From Vibrio sp. ED004 (GTDB lineage: Bacteria; Pseudomonadota; Gammaproteobacteria; Enterobacterales; Vibrionaceae), in contig NZ_CP066150.1 in assembly GCF_023206395.1 (NCBI RefSeq), forward strand, positions 682,001 to 746,000: DNA of 64,000 nt. The letters are read 5' to 3'. The notes below the pieces were generated by a model. It did no database searches, had not been told where the DNA came from, and worked only from the letters and a program-made list of their open reading frames with translations. Within the stretch, counting starts at the first letter, position 1, and each line of letters begins with the position of its first letter. Positions 17,843 to 26,035 of this stretch are shown one piece after another. A program made the translations under genes and the position numbers.

Positions 17843-19042
17843 ATGAAACAAACTCAAAGAGAATTATTAGGCACAGGTCGTTTACTGTTAATGTCTAGTG
17901 CAGTATCTGCAACAGCTGCCAACCTTTACTACAACCAACCAATATTGCCGAAAATTGGTACTGAACTGGGTTTATCAAGTGAACAGCTCGGCTCTATTCC
18001 TGCTGCGGGTCAGATAGGATATGCAGCGGCATTATTGTTTCTCTCGCCATTAGGGGATAAGTTACCGCGTAAGCAACTCATCTCGATTCTCTCTGTATTA
18101 CTTGTTTTCTCTTCATTAGTGGCTTCAAACGCTTCCAGTTTGTTGGCAATGGTGCTTGCTTGTTTTGCTATTGGTCTTAGCGCCAATATTACTCAACAAC
18201 TCATCCCTTTTGCGGCCTCTTTAAGCACACCTGAAACTAAAGGTCGAGTAATCGGTACCTTAATGACCGGTTTAACTGTTGGTATTTTGCTTTCTCGTAC
18301 AGTCAGTGGCTTTGTAGGAGAGCAATATGGCTGGCGCGCGGTGTTTATTATGTCTGCCGTTTTAGCATCATTGTTTGGTGTATTGCTTTACGTGTTTTTA
18401 CCGTCCAATAAACCGACCAACAACATGCCTTATCTAAAGTTAGTAGCGAGCATGGCGACGTTAGTAAAACAGCATGCGATTTTACGAAAATCAGCGCTGA
18501 CTGGTGCGTTGTGGTTTGCTTCTTTTAATGCGCTTTGGGCAACGTTGGCACTGCACGTAAGTGAAGCTCCGTTCAATTACAACGCTCAACAGGCGGGTTT
18601 ATTCGGTGTGGTGGCACTGGCAGGTGTGATTGGTGCAAAGGTATCTGGCGCGATTGTGAGTAAGTTCGGCTCTCGCAAGATGATCAATATGGCGTTAGTT
18701 TTGATTGTGGTTGGCTTTGCGGTTTCAGGTATGTTCGGCGATCACTTAATGGGTCTCATTGCTGGCATCATTTTAATCGACTTAGGTGTGTTCAGTGCAC
18801 AGGTCTCTAACCAAGTTCGCGTGTTTTCTATCGACCCGCAAGCGCAAAGTCGTATCAATGGTATTTACATGCTGGGTTACTATTTAGGTGGCGCGTTTGG
18901 TTCGTTTGCTGGCGTGTTGTCGTTTGAACACTTTGGTTGGCATGGCGTTGCGGTATTCAGTGCTCTGATGGTCGTCGCAAGCTTGGTGGTTAACAACCGA
19001 AAAGACAAAGGCGCTGCGATTCAGGCGGAGCTTAGTGTCTAA
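17843..19042 (+). CDS. MFS transporter (YgaY-like)
   Basis: 399 residues with twelve membrane helices. The N-terminal region is ATAANLYYNQPILPKIGTEL, and the loop 2-3 motif FLSPLGDKLPRKQLI marks the DHA-type MFS. The protein resembles the YgaY/YtbD group of putative exporters, which often sit beside a LysR regulator, as here (16801-17727). The ATG at 17843 is preceded by TTAAGGGTTAAAC. Substrate unknown. Two LysR-MFS pairs back to back in this region suggest efflux functions gathered together. Confidence 0.87.
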   Translation: MKQTQRELLGTGRLLLMSSAVSATAANLYYNQPILPKIGTELGLSSEQLGSIPAAGQIGYAAALLFLSPLGDKLPRKQLISILSVLLVFSSLVASNASSLLAMVLACFAIGLSANITQQLIPFAASLSTPETKGRVIGTLMTGLTVGILLSRTVSGFVGEQYGWRAVFIMSAVLASLFGVLLYVFLPSNKPTNNMPYLKLVASMATLVKQHAILRKSALTGALWFASFNALWATLALHVSEAPFNYNAQQAGLFGVVALAGVIGAKVSGAIVSKFGSRKMINMALVLIVVGFAVSGMFGDHLMGLIAGIILIDLGVFSAQVSNQVRVFSIDPQAQSRINGIYMLGYYLGGAFGSFAGVLSFEHFGWHGVAVFSALMVVASLVVNNRKDKGAAIQAELSV

Positions 19043-19185
19043 GTGAGGTCGCTGAGTCTAGATGAATAGAGTTCGTGGTATGAATAGAGCTCTTCGGGAT
19101 AATAAGAAGTGCTTTATCGTTAAGACGTTGTATTTGTCTGACTGGTTTTCTACAATACTGGCGTCCATTTAATAGGTAAAACAAA

Positions 19186-19536
19186 ATGCAGCAAAATGAA
19201 TTTGAAGTACTGGTAAAAGCTATCTGCGCACTAGATGGCCTACCTCAAGCACTTGAGCTATTGAAATCCAATGAGGATACTGAAGTTGCTGAGGCTGCCG
19301 CTTCACTGACTGGTCAATTTGCGCTAGCGGAAGTGGAAGGCGAAAAGCGCATTTACCACGTGACGCTTCAAGAGAATGAACAAGGCGAAGAGCAAGAGTA
19401 CATCGAACATGTAATGAATGAAGGCGATGACTTAATCAAATTTGCAGCTTGGTTCTTCGAAACTATGTTCGAACTAAAGCAAAAAGATACTTACCAAATT
19501 GCGGGTAAAACTTACCGTCAGCCAAAGCGTAGCTAA
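19186..19536 (+). CDS. Conserved small acidic hypothetical protein
   Basis: 116 residues, acidic, predicted soluble and mostly helical, with no signal peptide or membrane segment. Family not recognised. The start MQQNEFEVLVKAI follows AGGTAAAACAAA. It has its own terminator. Codon use and composition match the surroundings, so it is a real gene, but no function can be given. Confidence 0.75.
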   Translation: MQQNEFEVLVKAICALDGLPQALELLKSNEDTEVAEAAASLTGQFALAEVEGEKRIYHVTLQENEQGEEQEYIEHVMNEGDDLIKFAAWFFETMFELKQKDTYQIAGKTYRQPKRS

Positions 19537-19598
19537 GGCTTTAGTTATCGTTAATGACTTCAGTATCAAAGCATGAAGTTTAAGCGAAGCATTTAAAA

Positions 19599-19626
19599 AA
19601 GCAGCTCACATGAGCTGCTTTTTTTA
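19599..19626 (+). terminator. Terminator
   Basis: AAGCAGCTCA / TGAGCTGCTT, a perfect stem with a tight CA loop, followed by a T run. Confidence 0.88.
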
Positions 19627-19859
19627 TGGGTGTTTCAATCTAGATCCCAAGAGACATTACATGTATTGCACCAAAGTCAAAACGAGTAATAGCTTAAGTT
19701 ATTGATATATAACTATACTTTTGATTGTGATTACAACGGGAATACTCACGCTGTAATAAAATTCATCAACTTGCATTAAAGTGTGATTTAGATCTTGTTT
19801 TTGGGTGTTTTAAGTGTAGAATCCGCGCTTAAGAAAGTTGATTATGTGCGGAGATAAGC
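19627..19859. other. Intergenic region upstream of the 44-codon ORF
   Basis: Together with the preceding terminator this makes a 323-bp stretch without a gene. It holds the candidate promoter at 19795-19822 and nothing else that I can support. Confidence 0.5.
19795..19822 (+). promoter_or_regulatory. Candidate sigma70 promoter of the small ORF
   Basis: TTGTTT, a 16-bp spacer, TAGAAT, about 38 bp before the ATG of the 44-codon ORF. Confidence 0.45.
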
Positions 19860-19994
19860 ATGAACTACGAACTAGGCCACGTATACCTTGGTCAAATGGC
19901 AGCAAAGAACATGATGCACGAAGCATTGTATGGCAAGTCAAAGCCAAAAAAAGTATCATTCTTTAAGCGAATGATGAAGAAAATGGCTAAGTAA
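19860..19994 (+). CDS. Small basic protein, 44 residues, unknown
   Basis: A complete small gene: GGAG at 7-bp spacing, ATG at 19860, 44 codons, a stop, then a strong terminator 25 bp later, and a promoter-like pair upstream. The product starts MNYELGHVYLGQMAAKNMM and ends in a lysine- and methionine-rich tail (KKVSFFKRMMKKMAK), so it is highly basic, with an amphipathic helix at the end. It could bind nucleic acid, a membrane surface or a protein partner. Not recognised as a named family. The clean signals on both sides argue that it is translated. Confidence 0.65.
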   Translation: MNYELGHVYLGQMAAKNMMHEALYGKSKPKKVSFFKRMMKKMAK

Positions 19995-20017
19995 GCATTT
20001 TCCAAAACGGAATTTTA

Positions 20018-20055
20018 AAAGGCCTTAAACTCATTGAAGTTTAAGGCCTTTTTCG
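20018..20055 (+). terminator. Terminator of the small ORF
   Basis: AAAAGGCCTTAAACT / AGTTTAAGGCCTTTTT with a 5-nt loop, perfect stem and T tail. Confidence 0.88.
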
Positions 20056-20156
20056 TTTTAGCGATTGATGACTTTCATCGCTTTGTTTTGTTGTGGATGG
20101 ACACAAGAAAACACTGATTAGTAAATGATCGGAAGTTTAACTCTATCTAAGCGAGA

Positions 20157-20774
20157 TCAGCTTGCCGATTGATTGGATAAGTCGACCACATTGTTTGGAA
20201 TGGAATCTAGACCATTTTCTTTCATCCATGCTTCCAAGTTGTCTGCTCCGCCGATGTATTTGCCATCAAGCCAGATCTGAGGAACGGTCACCGGTGTTTT
20301 TTCACCAATGTGTGCTTTCACTTCTGGAATCATGCGATATAAGGCAGCACTGTCTTTAACGACATCGTGATAGGTATATTCGACACCCGCTTCATCAAGC
20401 ATTTTCTTAGCTTTCACACAGAATGGGCAGGTCGCTTTGCCATAAACGATATTGCCTTTTAGGCTGTCTCGTTTGGTCCACTCTTTGATTACTGATTGAA
20501 CCAATACACCACGATTGAGTGCTTCACCTTGGCTAACAACCTTGCCTTCAACAACAAGGATAGGCGCATGCCAAGAACCTAGTTTTAGCGGTTCCCACCA
20601 GTGAGATAACCAATCTTTCACTTCTAGTTCGACATCAACGTCAGCCAATTCATTCTCAAAAGTATCCTTAAGAATGTCTTTGGTAAGGGTACATTCTCCA
20701 CATGGGATGTTTACTTTAAATGGACCCCAGCTGCCTGCCCAACGGTATAGTGTAATCTTGACTGGTTTCTTCAT
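20157..20774 (-). CDS. Two-domain thioredoxin-fold/glutaredoxin protein
   Basis: 205 residues. Residues about 1-105 form a thioredoxin-like domain with a CGEC dithiol (near residue 25). Residues about 112-200 form a classical glutaredoxin: ATCPFCVKAKKML (CPFC active site), TVPQIWLDGKYIGGAD (cis-Pro and the glutathione-binding GG-D). It probably reduces disulfides or glutathione mixed disulfides in the cytoplasm; no signal peptide. A CxxC domain joined to a glutaredoxin in one short chain is unusual, because common glutaredoxins are single domains of 80-110 residues. The start is supported by GAGG eight bases ahead of the ATG. The EamA gene 70 bp downstream of its start is on the same strand but separately promoted. 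Confidence 0.87.
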   Translation of the reverse strand: MKKPVKITLYRWAGSWGPFKVNIPCGECTLTKDILKDTFENELADVDVELEVKDWLSHWWEPLKLGSWHAPILVVEGKVVSQGEALNRGVLVQSVIKEWTKRDSLKGNIVYGKATCPFCVKAKKMLDEAGVEYTYHDVVKDSAALYRMIPEVKAHIGEKTPVTVPQIWLDGKYIGGADNLEAWMKENGLDSIPNNVVDLSNQSAS

Positions 20775-20843
20775 GGTTACGACCTCGCTTAAAATTCTCT
20801 TATCAATATAGAACGGACAGTAGAACTATTTATTTCATCGACT

Positions 20844-21734
20844 TTAAACTTTCTTAACTTTCGTCGGTTTTTTCGTTTCCCAATGGGTAATGAACGCAAC
20901 AGACGCAATGATAATCGCAGCCCCTAGCCATAAACGACCTGGTGGAACCCAACTGAATACCAGCCAACCAGCCAAGACATTAAGTGGTAATTTCGCGTGA
21001 TCAAACGGTTGAACGAAAGAAGCATCAGCCACCGAGTACGCTTTTACAATAGCCCACTGAGCCAATGCTGTCATAACACCGATAACGATTAAGATAGCCC
21101 AAATAGTGCCGCCACTTGGCATTTGCCAATCAGGAACGGCCAGTAAGATGTTAAATGGTGTAATCAATAGCAGAAGGTAAACCACCATGGTTGAAGGGCT
21201 GTCTTGTGAAGAGAGCTTTTTCACCATCAGTGAGTAGCATGCCCAGAAGAAAGCTGCACCAACGGGTAGCAACGTCGCCCAGCTAAAATCTTCAGCCCAC
21301 GGTTCGAGAATGACCATAGCACCTGCAAAGCCTGCCAAGGTTGCACCCCAACGAGCTGCGCCAACTTTCTCTTTTAGGAAGAGACCAGAACCTATGGTTG
21401 CAAACAGTGGCGAAGTCATAAGAAGGGCTATGCCTTGCCAAATCGGCACAGGGTAAGCCAGAGCCCAAATCCAAAGTTGGATACCAATAACTGATAGGAA
21501 GACACGGAATACGTGTAGCTTGAGATTATCAGTTTTTAGTGCGCGGCGAATTCCTAACGTTTTCAGGTAAGGAAGGATAGCGAACAATGCGATTGAATAC
21601 TGAATGACGGCAACGGTAGTAGAAGTCAGTCCGAAATGAATGCTAGCGATTTGAGTTAGGCTGTTGATCAAAGCAAAGGCTAAACCTGCGGTTAGCATCC
21701 AGCTAGCGCCTTGGATCGGATGGTGTTGTGACAT
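20844..21734 (-). CDS. EamA/DMT-family membrane exporter
   Basis: 296 residues in ten membrane helices, made of two repeated EamA halves (about 10-140 and 150-285). Typical stretches are LIKE the helix-4 region ALAYPVPIWQGIALLMTSPLFA and the linker FLKEKVGAARWGATLAGFAGA. DMT transporters of this kind export amino acids or metabolites; the substrate is unknown. The ATG at 21734 follows AGAAGCATC. Its 3' end lies 70 bp from the start of the two-domain glutaredoxin gene on the same strand, so read-through is possible. Confidence 0.85.
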   Translation of the reverse strand: MSQHHPIQGASWMLTAGLAFALINSLTQIASIHFGLTSTTVAVIQYSIALFAILPYLKTLGIRRALKTDNLKLHVFRVFLSVIGIQLWIWALAYPVPIWQGIALLMTSPLFATIGSGLFLKEKVGAARWGATLAGFAGAMVILEPWAEDFSWATLLPVGAAFFWACYSLMVKKLSSQDSPSTMVVYLLLLITPFNILLAVPDWQMPSGGTIWAILIVIGVMTALAQWAIVKAYSVADASFVQPFDHAKLPLNVLAGWLVFSWVPPGRLWLGAAIIIASVAFITHWETKKPTKVKKV

Positions 21735-21833
21735 GATGCTTCTAATTATTTGATGTGGTTCACCTATGATACGGATTTAACACCACTTAACCAGAAAAAG
21801 CATTGATGAAGTTAGTCAGAATATTTGAATATG

Positions 21834-21866
21834 AAAAAAGGTTGAGCGATTGCCCAACCTTTTTAG
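21834..21866 (-). terminator. Terminator of the OmpU-family porin gene
   Basis: On the minus strand AGGTTGGGC / GCTCAACCT (one mismatch) with loop AATC is followed by six T. It lies 24 bp past the porin stop. Confidence 0.8.
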
Positions 21867-21889
21867 CACTTATCTAAAGTAAATTTAGA

Positions 21890-22888
21890 TTAGAAGTCGT
21901 AGCGTAAACCTAAGCGAAGAGAGTCTTCACTTTGTTTTTCTAAACCTGCAACTTTAAAGTCGTCTAGGTTGTTTAATTGGTAAGCAACGTATGTACGGAT
22001 AGATTTGTTGAACTTGTAAGTACCAGTCAGCTCAAAGAAGTCAGCTGTGTCTACAGTTAAGTTCTGTGTCACGTCTTTTTCTTGTTTTTGGTACAAACCT
22101 GCCAGTTCAAATTGGTCTGTTAGCTTGTACTTAGCAGCAACTTCCACACCAGAGAACTCAGTTTTTGCTTTGTCGTCTAGGTCACCCATTGTGTAGGTAG
22201 CACCTAGGTATAAAGCATCCATTTTGTAGTTAATACCAGCAATCAATGCTGTAGCTGAACCATTACCAGTACCGTTGTCGTTACCTGAGTAACCAAGACC
22301 GAAACCTAAGCCCATAGGTAGTGTATAAATGCCAGAGATACCGTAACCGTCAGTATCTTTGTCTTCACCAGCAATCAAACTTGCTTTAAGAGAAAGTGCG
22401 TCTGCGTCGTAAGCGTATACAAACGTGTTATTGATTTGCTCGTCACCTGCATTGATGAATGCTTTTTGGTCACCAGAGTAGATAGTAACATCCGACATTT
22501 CTGATATTTGAGCTGCAGCTGTATCTTGACGACCTACTGATACTGCGCCGAAGTTACCTTCAAAACCTGCATACATGTAACGTTGCTTAAAGTTTTCAGT
22601 CTTACTGTTATCAGCAGAAGATTTTACGCTTTGTTCTGCTTCGTAGAAACCAAAACCAGATAGGTCGCTAGTGATTTCTGTAGTACCACCAACATTCAAA
22701 CGAAAACGGCTTTTGTTTTCCATTGTACCTTCGATTTCTTCACCACCTGAACCAATGAAGTCACCACGGAATTCAGCACGACCGCCAATCTTAAGCTCAG
22801 TACCGTCAGAGCTGTAAACTGTTGCTGCTAGAGATGAACCTGAAACTAGTGCTGCTACCACTGCAGAAGCTAGAACTGCCTTTTTCAT
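21890..22888 (-). CDS. OmpU-family general porin
   Basis: 332 residues. Signal peptide MKKAVLASAVVAALVSGSSLA, then a 16-strand beta-barrel pattern (alternating hydrophobic/polar) from VYSSDGTELKIGGRAEF to the C-terminal RLGLRYDF with the terminal Phe recognised by the Bam machinery. Motifs such as GFGFYEAEQS, RYMYAGFEG and GAVSVGRQDT match Vibrio OmpU. It forms a trimeric diffusion channel in the outer membrane. A GTG at 22894 is in frame, but the ATG at 22888 has AAGGT at 8 bp and gives the clean signal peptide. In V. cholerae, ToxR activates ompU; whether that holds here cannot be read. Confidence 0.9.
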   Translation of the reverse strand: MKKAVLASAVVAALVSGSSLAATVYSSDGTELKIGGRAEFRGDFIGSGGEEIEGTMENKSRFRLNVGGTTEITSDLSGFGFYEAEQSVKSSADNSKTENFKQRYMYAGFEGNFGAVSVGRQDTAAAQISEMSDVTIYSGDQKAFINAGDEQINNTFVYAYDADALSLKASLIAGEDKDTDGYGISGIYTLPMGLGFGLGYSGNDNGTGNGSATALIAGINYKMDALYLGATYTMGDLDDKAKTEFSGVEVAAKYKLTDQFELAGLYQKQEKDVTQNLTVDTADFFELTGTYKFNKSIRTYVAYQLNNLDDFKVAGLEKQSEDSLRLGLRYDF

Positions 22889-23265
22889 AATCACTTACCT
22901 TGTATTTTAAAATCCGTGAGCAATGCGCTCTCCGTTTCGATATGAAGCTAATTTAGAGCAGATAAATTAAGCTTTCATTTCTATAAAATTACATTTCCGT
23001 GAATAGGGAACTTTTTTAAATGTTGATTTTATTGCACTTTTATTTCATTTGGCTGAGTGGCTTGTGAATAATTATCTAAATTGGAAGTTTTAGAACAGCC
23101 ATTTGTGCAAGTTTCACTTTGAAAGAGGTGAGGATGTTATGAGTGAGTTTTACGGGCTGAACTGTACTTGTTAAATCGATTAACTGCTTGTACTGGTTAA
23201 GATATCCTCTATGATGCAAAAACTTACAAGAGAATAGATTTTGCTCAACAAGATGGAGTAGTTGG
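22889..23265. other. 377-bp divergent promoter region, porin / AstE-like gene
   Basis: No gene. This AT-rich stretch carries the promoters of the porin (minus) and of the succinylglutamate desuccinylase-like gene (plus). Long porin leaders commonly hold regulator and sRNA sites; I could not assign any. Confidence 0.5.
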
Positions 23266-24285
23266 ATGAAAACAGAGTACTTAGGCGATGTTTTACAAGG
23301 TAGACAGGTTATTGGCTCCTTGAATGTTGAAGACTTACATGTTGGAGAGCATCAGTTTTGGTTTCAAGTGACCAGTGATGGACTCGGCCAACCTAAAAAC
23401 ATGCCGGTTTCTGTTTTCAAAGGCAGCCAAGATGGCCCTAAGTTGATGATCACAGCAGGTATTCACGGCGATGAACTGAACGGTGTATTGGCTGCTCAGC
23501 AAATTATCAGAGATTTGGTGGGAAAAACACTGAAAGGTACGGTGACAATTGTACCTACGGTGAACTTATCCGGTTTGTTAAATCACAGTCGTGACTTCAT
23601 CTCTTCCGATCCGGGTTCATGCCCTGCAAATCTCAATCGCCTCTTTCCCGGTGATGCTCACGGACTAGCAGCAGAGCGCTTTGTTGCGTCACTTTGGGAG
23701 CGCTTACTCAAGCACAATGCCACCTTCGCCGTTGACCTTCATACCCAAACTCGCGGTGCAGTATACCCACTTTATGTGTTTGCAGATTATCGGATAGAGC
23801 AATGTTTAAACATGGCGAGGCTGATGCAACCCGACTGTGTACTTAATGATCCTGGCGACCCTGGAATTCTTGAAACGGTTTGGAATCGCAGTGGTATACC
23901 TAGCATCACCGTAGAAGTAGGGATGGGGAAGTTCACTCAACCTGACATGATTCAAAGAGCGGTAGACGGCGTTTTGAATATGCTTTCCTATTACGAGATG
24001 CTTGAGGTCGATGGACAAGATCCGTCAGAGGAAAAGCAACTGCCGAGCATGGATTGGATTGAAGGTAACAATGTCGTGTCTATTCGAGCTGATATTGGTG
24101 GTTTTGTACTGCCTCAGGTCGAGCTTTTGCAAAGCGTGGAGCAAGATGATCTGTTAGCCATTCAATATGATGCGTTCGGCAATGAATGTCGTCGTTATCA
24201 TGCGCCATCTTCTGGTCGTGTACTCAGTTATAACGTGGACGCATTAAGAGAGCCGGGGGCGTTGGTGTGCCGTTTATTGAGCTAG
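23266..24285 (+). CDS. Succinylglutamate desuccinylase/aspartoacylase-family zinc hydrolase
   Basis: 339 residues. The M14-like zinc site is visible: GIHGDELNG (His and Glu ligands) near 65-72 and the third ligand in VDLHTQTRG near 163; substrate-binding LNRLFPGD lies between. The C-terminal beta-rich domain (about 260-339) is typical of the AstE/AspA superfamily. The family removes acyl groups from amino-acid derivatives; this is the long, COG3608-like variant, not the AstE of an ast operon, as no ast genes flank it. Cytoplasmic. The ATG follows a weak GATGGAGTAGTTGG site. Confidence 0.87.
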   Translation: MKTEYLGDVLQGRQVIGSLNVEDLHVGEHQFWFQVTSDGLGQPKNMPVSVFKGSQDGPKLMITAGIHGDELNGVLAAQQIIRDLVGKTLKGTVTIVPTVNLSGLLNHSRDFISSDPGSCPANLNRLFPGDAHGLAAERFVASLWERLLKHNATFAVDLHTQTRGAVYPLYVFADYRIEQCLNMARLMQPDCVLNDPGDPGILETVWNRSGIPSITVEVGMGKFTQPDMIQRAVDGVLNMLSYYEMLEVDGQDPSEEKQLPSMDWIEGNNVVSIRADIGGFVLPQVELLQSVEQDDLLAIQYDAFGNECRRYHAPSSGRVLSYNVDALREPGALVCRLLS

Positions 24286-24328
24286 TAATTAGTTAGATGG
24301 TCGCTAGGTTTGCTATTTGAAATGCCCC

Positions 24329-24354
24329 AAAAAAGACCGAGCTAGGCTCGGTCA
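24329..24354 (-). terminator. Hairpin with minus-strand T run
   Basis: GACCGAGC / GCTCGGTC is a perfect stem with a TAG loop. The plus strand has A6 before it and no T run after it, so as a terminator it works on the minus strand, as a second stop behind the scs operon. It may also block plus-strand read-through from the AstE-like gene as a simple 3' stem. Confidence 0.55.
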
Positions 24355-24536
24355 AAGGACAGTTGTCTAGAGTTAACACGTCTTGGACTCGTCGACAGAA
24401 CTGTTTTTAGAGTAAATAGGATAAATTAAGAACCCATTGCGAGATGGTGACACTTCGACTGCTTTTTTGTTTCAAAACGATTATTTCAAATCCTGACCTG
24501 AAATCGTTGTATCTTAAAATCTAGTATTCAAAGCCA

Positions 24537-24575
24537 TAAAAAGCCTACTGCGGGTTAACGCAAGTAGGCTTTATC
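24537..24575 (-). terminator. Terminator of the scs cluster
   Basis: Minus-strand AAAGCCTACT / AGTAGGCTTTTT with an additional TGCG/CGCA pairing in the loop and a T run, 49 bp past the scsC-like stop. Confidence 0.8.
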
Positions 24576-24623
24576 AATTTCGTCTTCAATTTTAGCTAAG
24601 GCTCACAACCTTAGTAGATTGGA

Positions 24624-25343
24624 TTAGAAAGCGTCATCCACAATGTCTTTTAGTCGGTCGTAAGGCACATACCCCGGTAATACCTGACCATTCATCATTA
24701 GCGTTGGTGTACCTGTTAAGCCGAGTGCGCTAAAGGTTTGGTGGTTAGTCATTAACGTGTTGCTTTGTTCTGTCGTTGTCTCTAACTGCGCTTCAGTACC
24801 TGTTTTTTTCGCTACCGCTTGCAGTGACGATTTTGTGTGACTGCCGCTTTTCGCCATCAGTAATCGATCGACTTCAGGGAAAGCTTCTGGGTTGTCTTTC
24901 CATACTTTCATCGCGTATAGCGCTGCATTGGTATTAAGGCCGCTCACTTGTTGCTGCTTAAACGACAGGTAGACATTGATGATCTTGATGTCACTGTTTT
25001 CAGAGGCTAGTTTAACCAAGCCTTTCTCCAAGCGTTTACAGAAAGGACAGTTGTAGTCGGTGAAGTTGATGATTACCGATTTGCCGTCAGGGTTACCCGT
25101 TATTGGGTGAGCGTCATTGTTGTACAACCAATCATGGCTTTCTGCTTGTGCTTTCTTCGCTTGTTCTTGGCCGGCCACATACTGCTCTAGGCTGGTATGC
25201 AAACCCGATATAGTCGAAGGGTTTTCCTTCAGAAACTGATTAATTTCTTCAAGTTGTTGGGTTTGTTCTTTGCTTAGTTCAGCGAAGGCATTGGTGCTCA
25301 TTAGTGAGCTTAAAATCAGTGCGCTAATCAGATGTTTTTTCAT
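24624..25343 (-). CDS. scsC: ScsC-like DsbA-family thiol oxidoreductase
   Basis: 239 residues. Signal peptide MKKHLISALILSSLMSTNAFA, a helical N-terminal segment (about 22-75) typical of ScsC/Com1 oligomerising proteins, then a DsbA-like domain with the active site NCPFCKRL near 106 and the cis-Pro loop TGTPTLMMNG near 218. The periplasmic protein handles disulfides (isomerase or copper-protective activity in Salmonella ScsC). It is the last gene of the scsB-scsD-scsC cluster, 119 bp after scsD, and is probably kept reduced by ScsB. The order differs from Salmonella scsABCD. Confidence 0.85.
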   Translation of the reverse strand: MKKHLISALILSSLMSTNAFAELSKEQTQQLEEINQFLKENPSTISGLHTSLEQYVAGQEQAKKAQAESHDWLYNNDAHPITGNPDGKSVIINFTDYNCPFCKRLEKGLVKLASENSDIKIINVYLSFKQQQVSGLNTNAALYAMKVWKDNPEAFPEVDRLLMAKSGSHTKSSLQAVAKKTGTEAQLETTTEQSNTLMTNHQTFSALGLTGTPTLMMNGQVLPGYVPYDRLKDIVDDAF

Positions 25344-25462
25344 GTTATTTGTTCTCTAATTCTTGATAATCGTGAGCGCTCATTAGGTCACGCTCACGGT
25401 ATTATTGTTTGTTAAATTGGCTTAAGTCGGTTCATTTGCTTGGCTTTTTCTTGGTAAGCGAG

Positions 25463-26032
25463 TTATGCAAAATAGGTTCTTAACCACAGCCCGATTGGAG
25501 AAGTCACGCCAGTTGCGATACTGCTGATCTTTCCGTCTTTGATGATGACGATACTTGGAGTGACATTGACGCCCCAACTTCTGCTGATTGCCCCAGAAAG
25601 ATCATTGATCACAGGGAAGTCATACTCTTTTGCATCCAAGTAGCGTTGCACTCGTTCATCGGGTCCTGATGAAAGGGCGACCGTAACGACTTGGTGAGAG
25701 TCATTGAAGCTATTGACGGTTGGACTCACGAATTTGCACGCACCACACCAAGTTGCCCAAAAATAGACAATGACGGGCTTACCGTTTTTACTGAGCTCGA
25801 TAACATCAATATCCTCACCTTGCAGTGACTGACCCACGATTGGAATCGCATCTCCTTTAGGCATGCTTCTGCTGTGATAAAAATCCATAGCAAACGAAAC
25901 CAGGCCAACGATCAGTATCATTGAGACCAGTTCCTTTCCCCACTTCTTAAGACGACTTGGCTTTCTAGCATCACCTTTTATAGGCTGGTCTTTGGTCGTG
26001 TGAGGCTTCTCTTCATTGTTGGGAGTCTTCAT
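25463..26032 (-). CDS. scsD: ScsD-like TlpA-family membrane-anchored thioredoxin
   Basis: 189 residues. A basic cytoplasmic N-terminus (rich in Lys/Arg, about 1-33), one membrane anchor (about 36-53), then a periplasmic thioredoxin fold with active site WATWCGACKFVSP and cis-Pro loop VNVTPSIVI. It belongs to the TlpA/ScsD group of protein disulfide reductases. The start codon is an ATG at 26032; a GTG one codon earlier overlaps nothing. The scsB stop ends 3 bp before it, so the two genes are translationally coupled. Confidence 0.85.
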   Translation of the reverse strand: MKTPNNEEKPHTTKDQPIKGDARKPSRLKKWGKELVSMILIVGLVSFAMDFYHSRSMPKGDAIPIVGQSLQGEDIDVIELSKNGKPVIVYFWATWCGACKFVSPTVNSFNDSHQVVTVALSSGPDERVQRYLDAKEYDFPVINDLSGAISRSWGVNVTPSIVIIKDGKISSIATGVTSPIGLWLRTYFA

Positions 26033-26035
26033 CAC

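Larger units (their letters stand above)
24286..24623. other. 338-bp intergenic between convergent genes
   Basis: It contains two hairpins, both with T runs on the minus strand, and no gene. Confidence 0.6.

Noticed and set aside
24329..24354. Terminator of the AstE-like gene on the plus strand
   Set aside because: No T run follows on the plus strand. The T run is on the minus strand.
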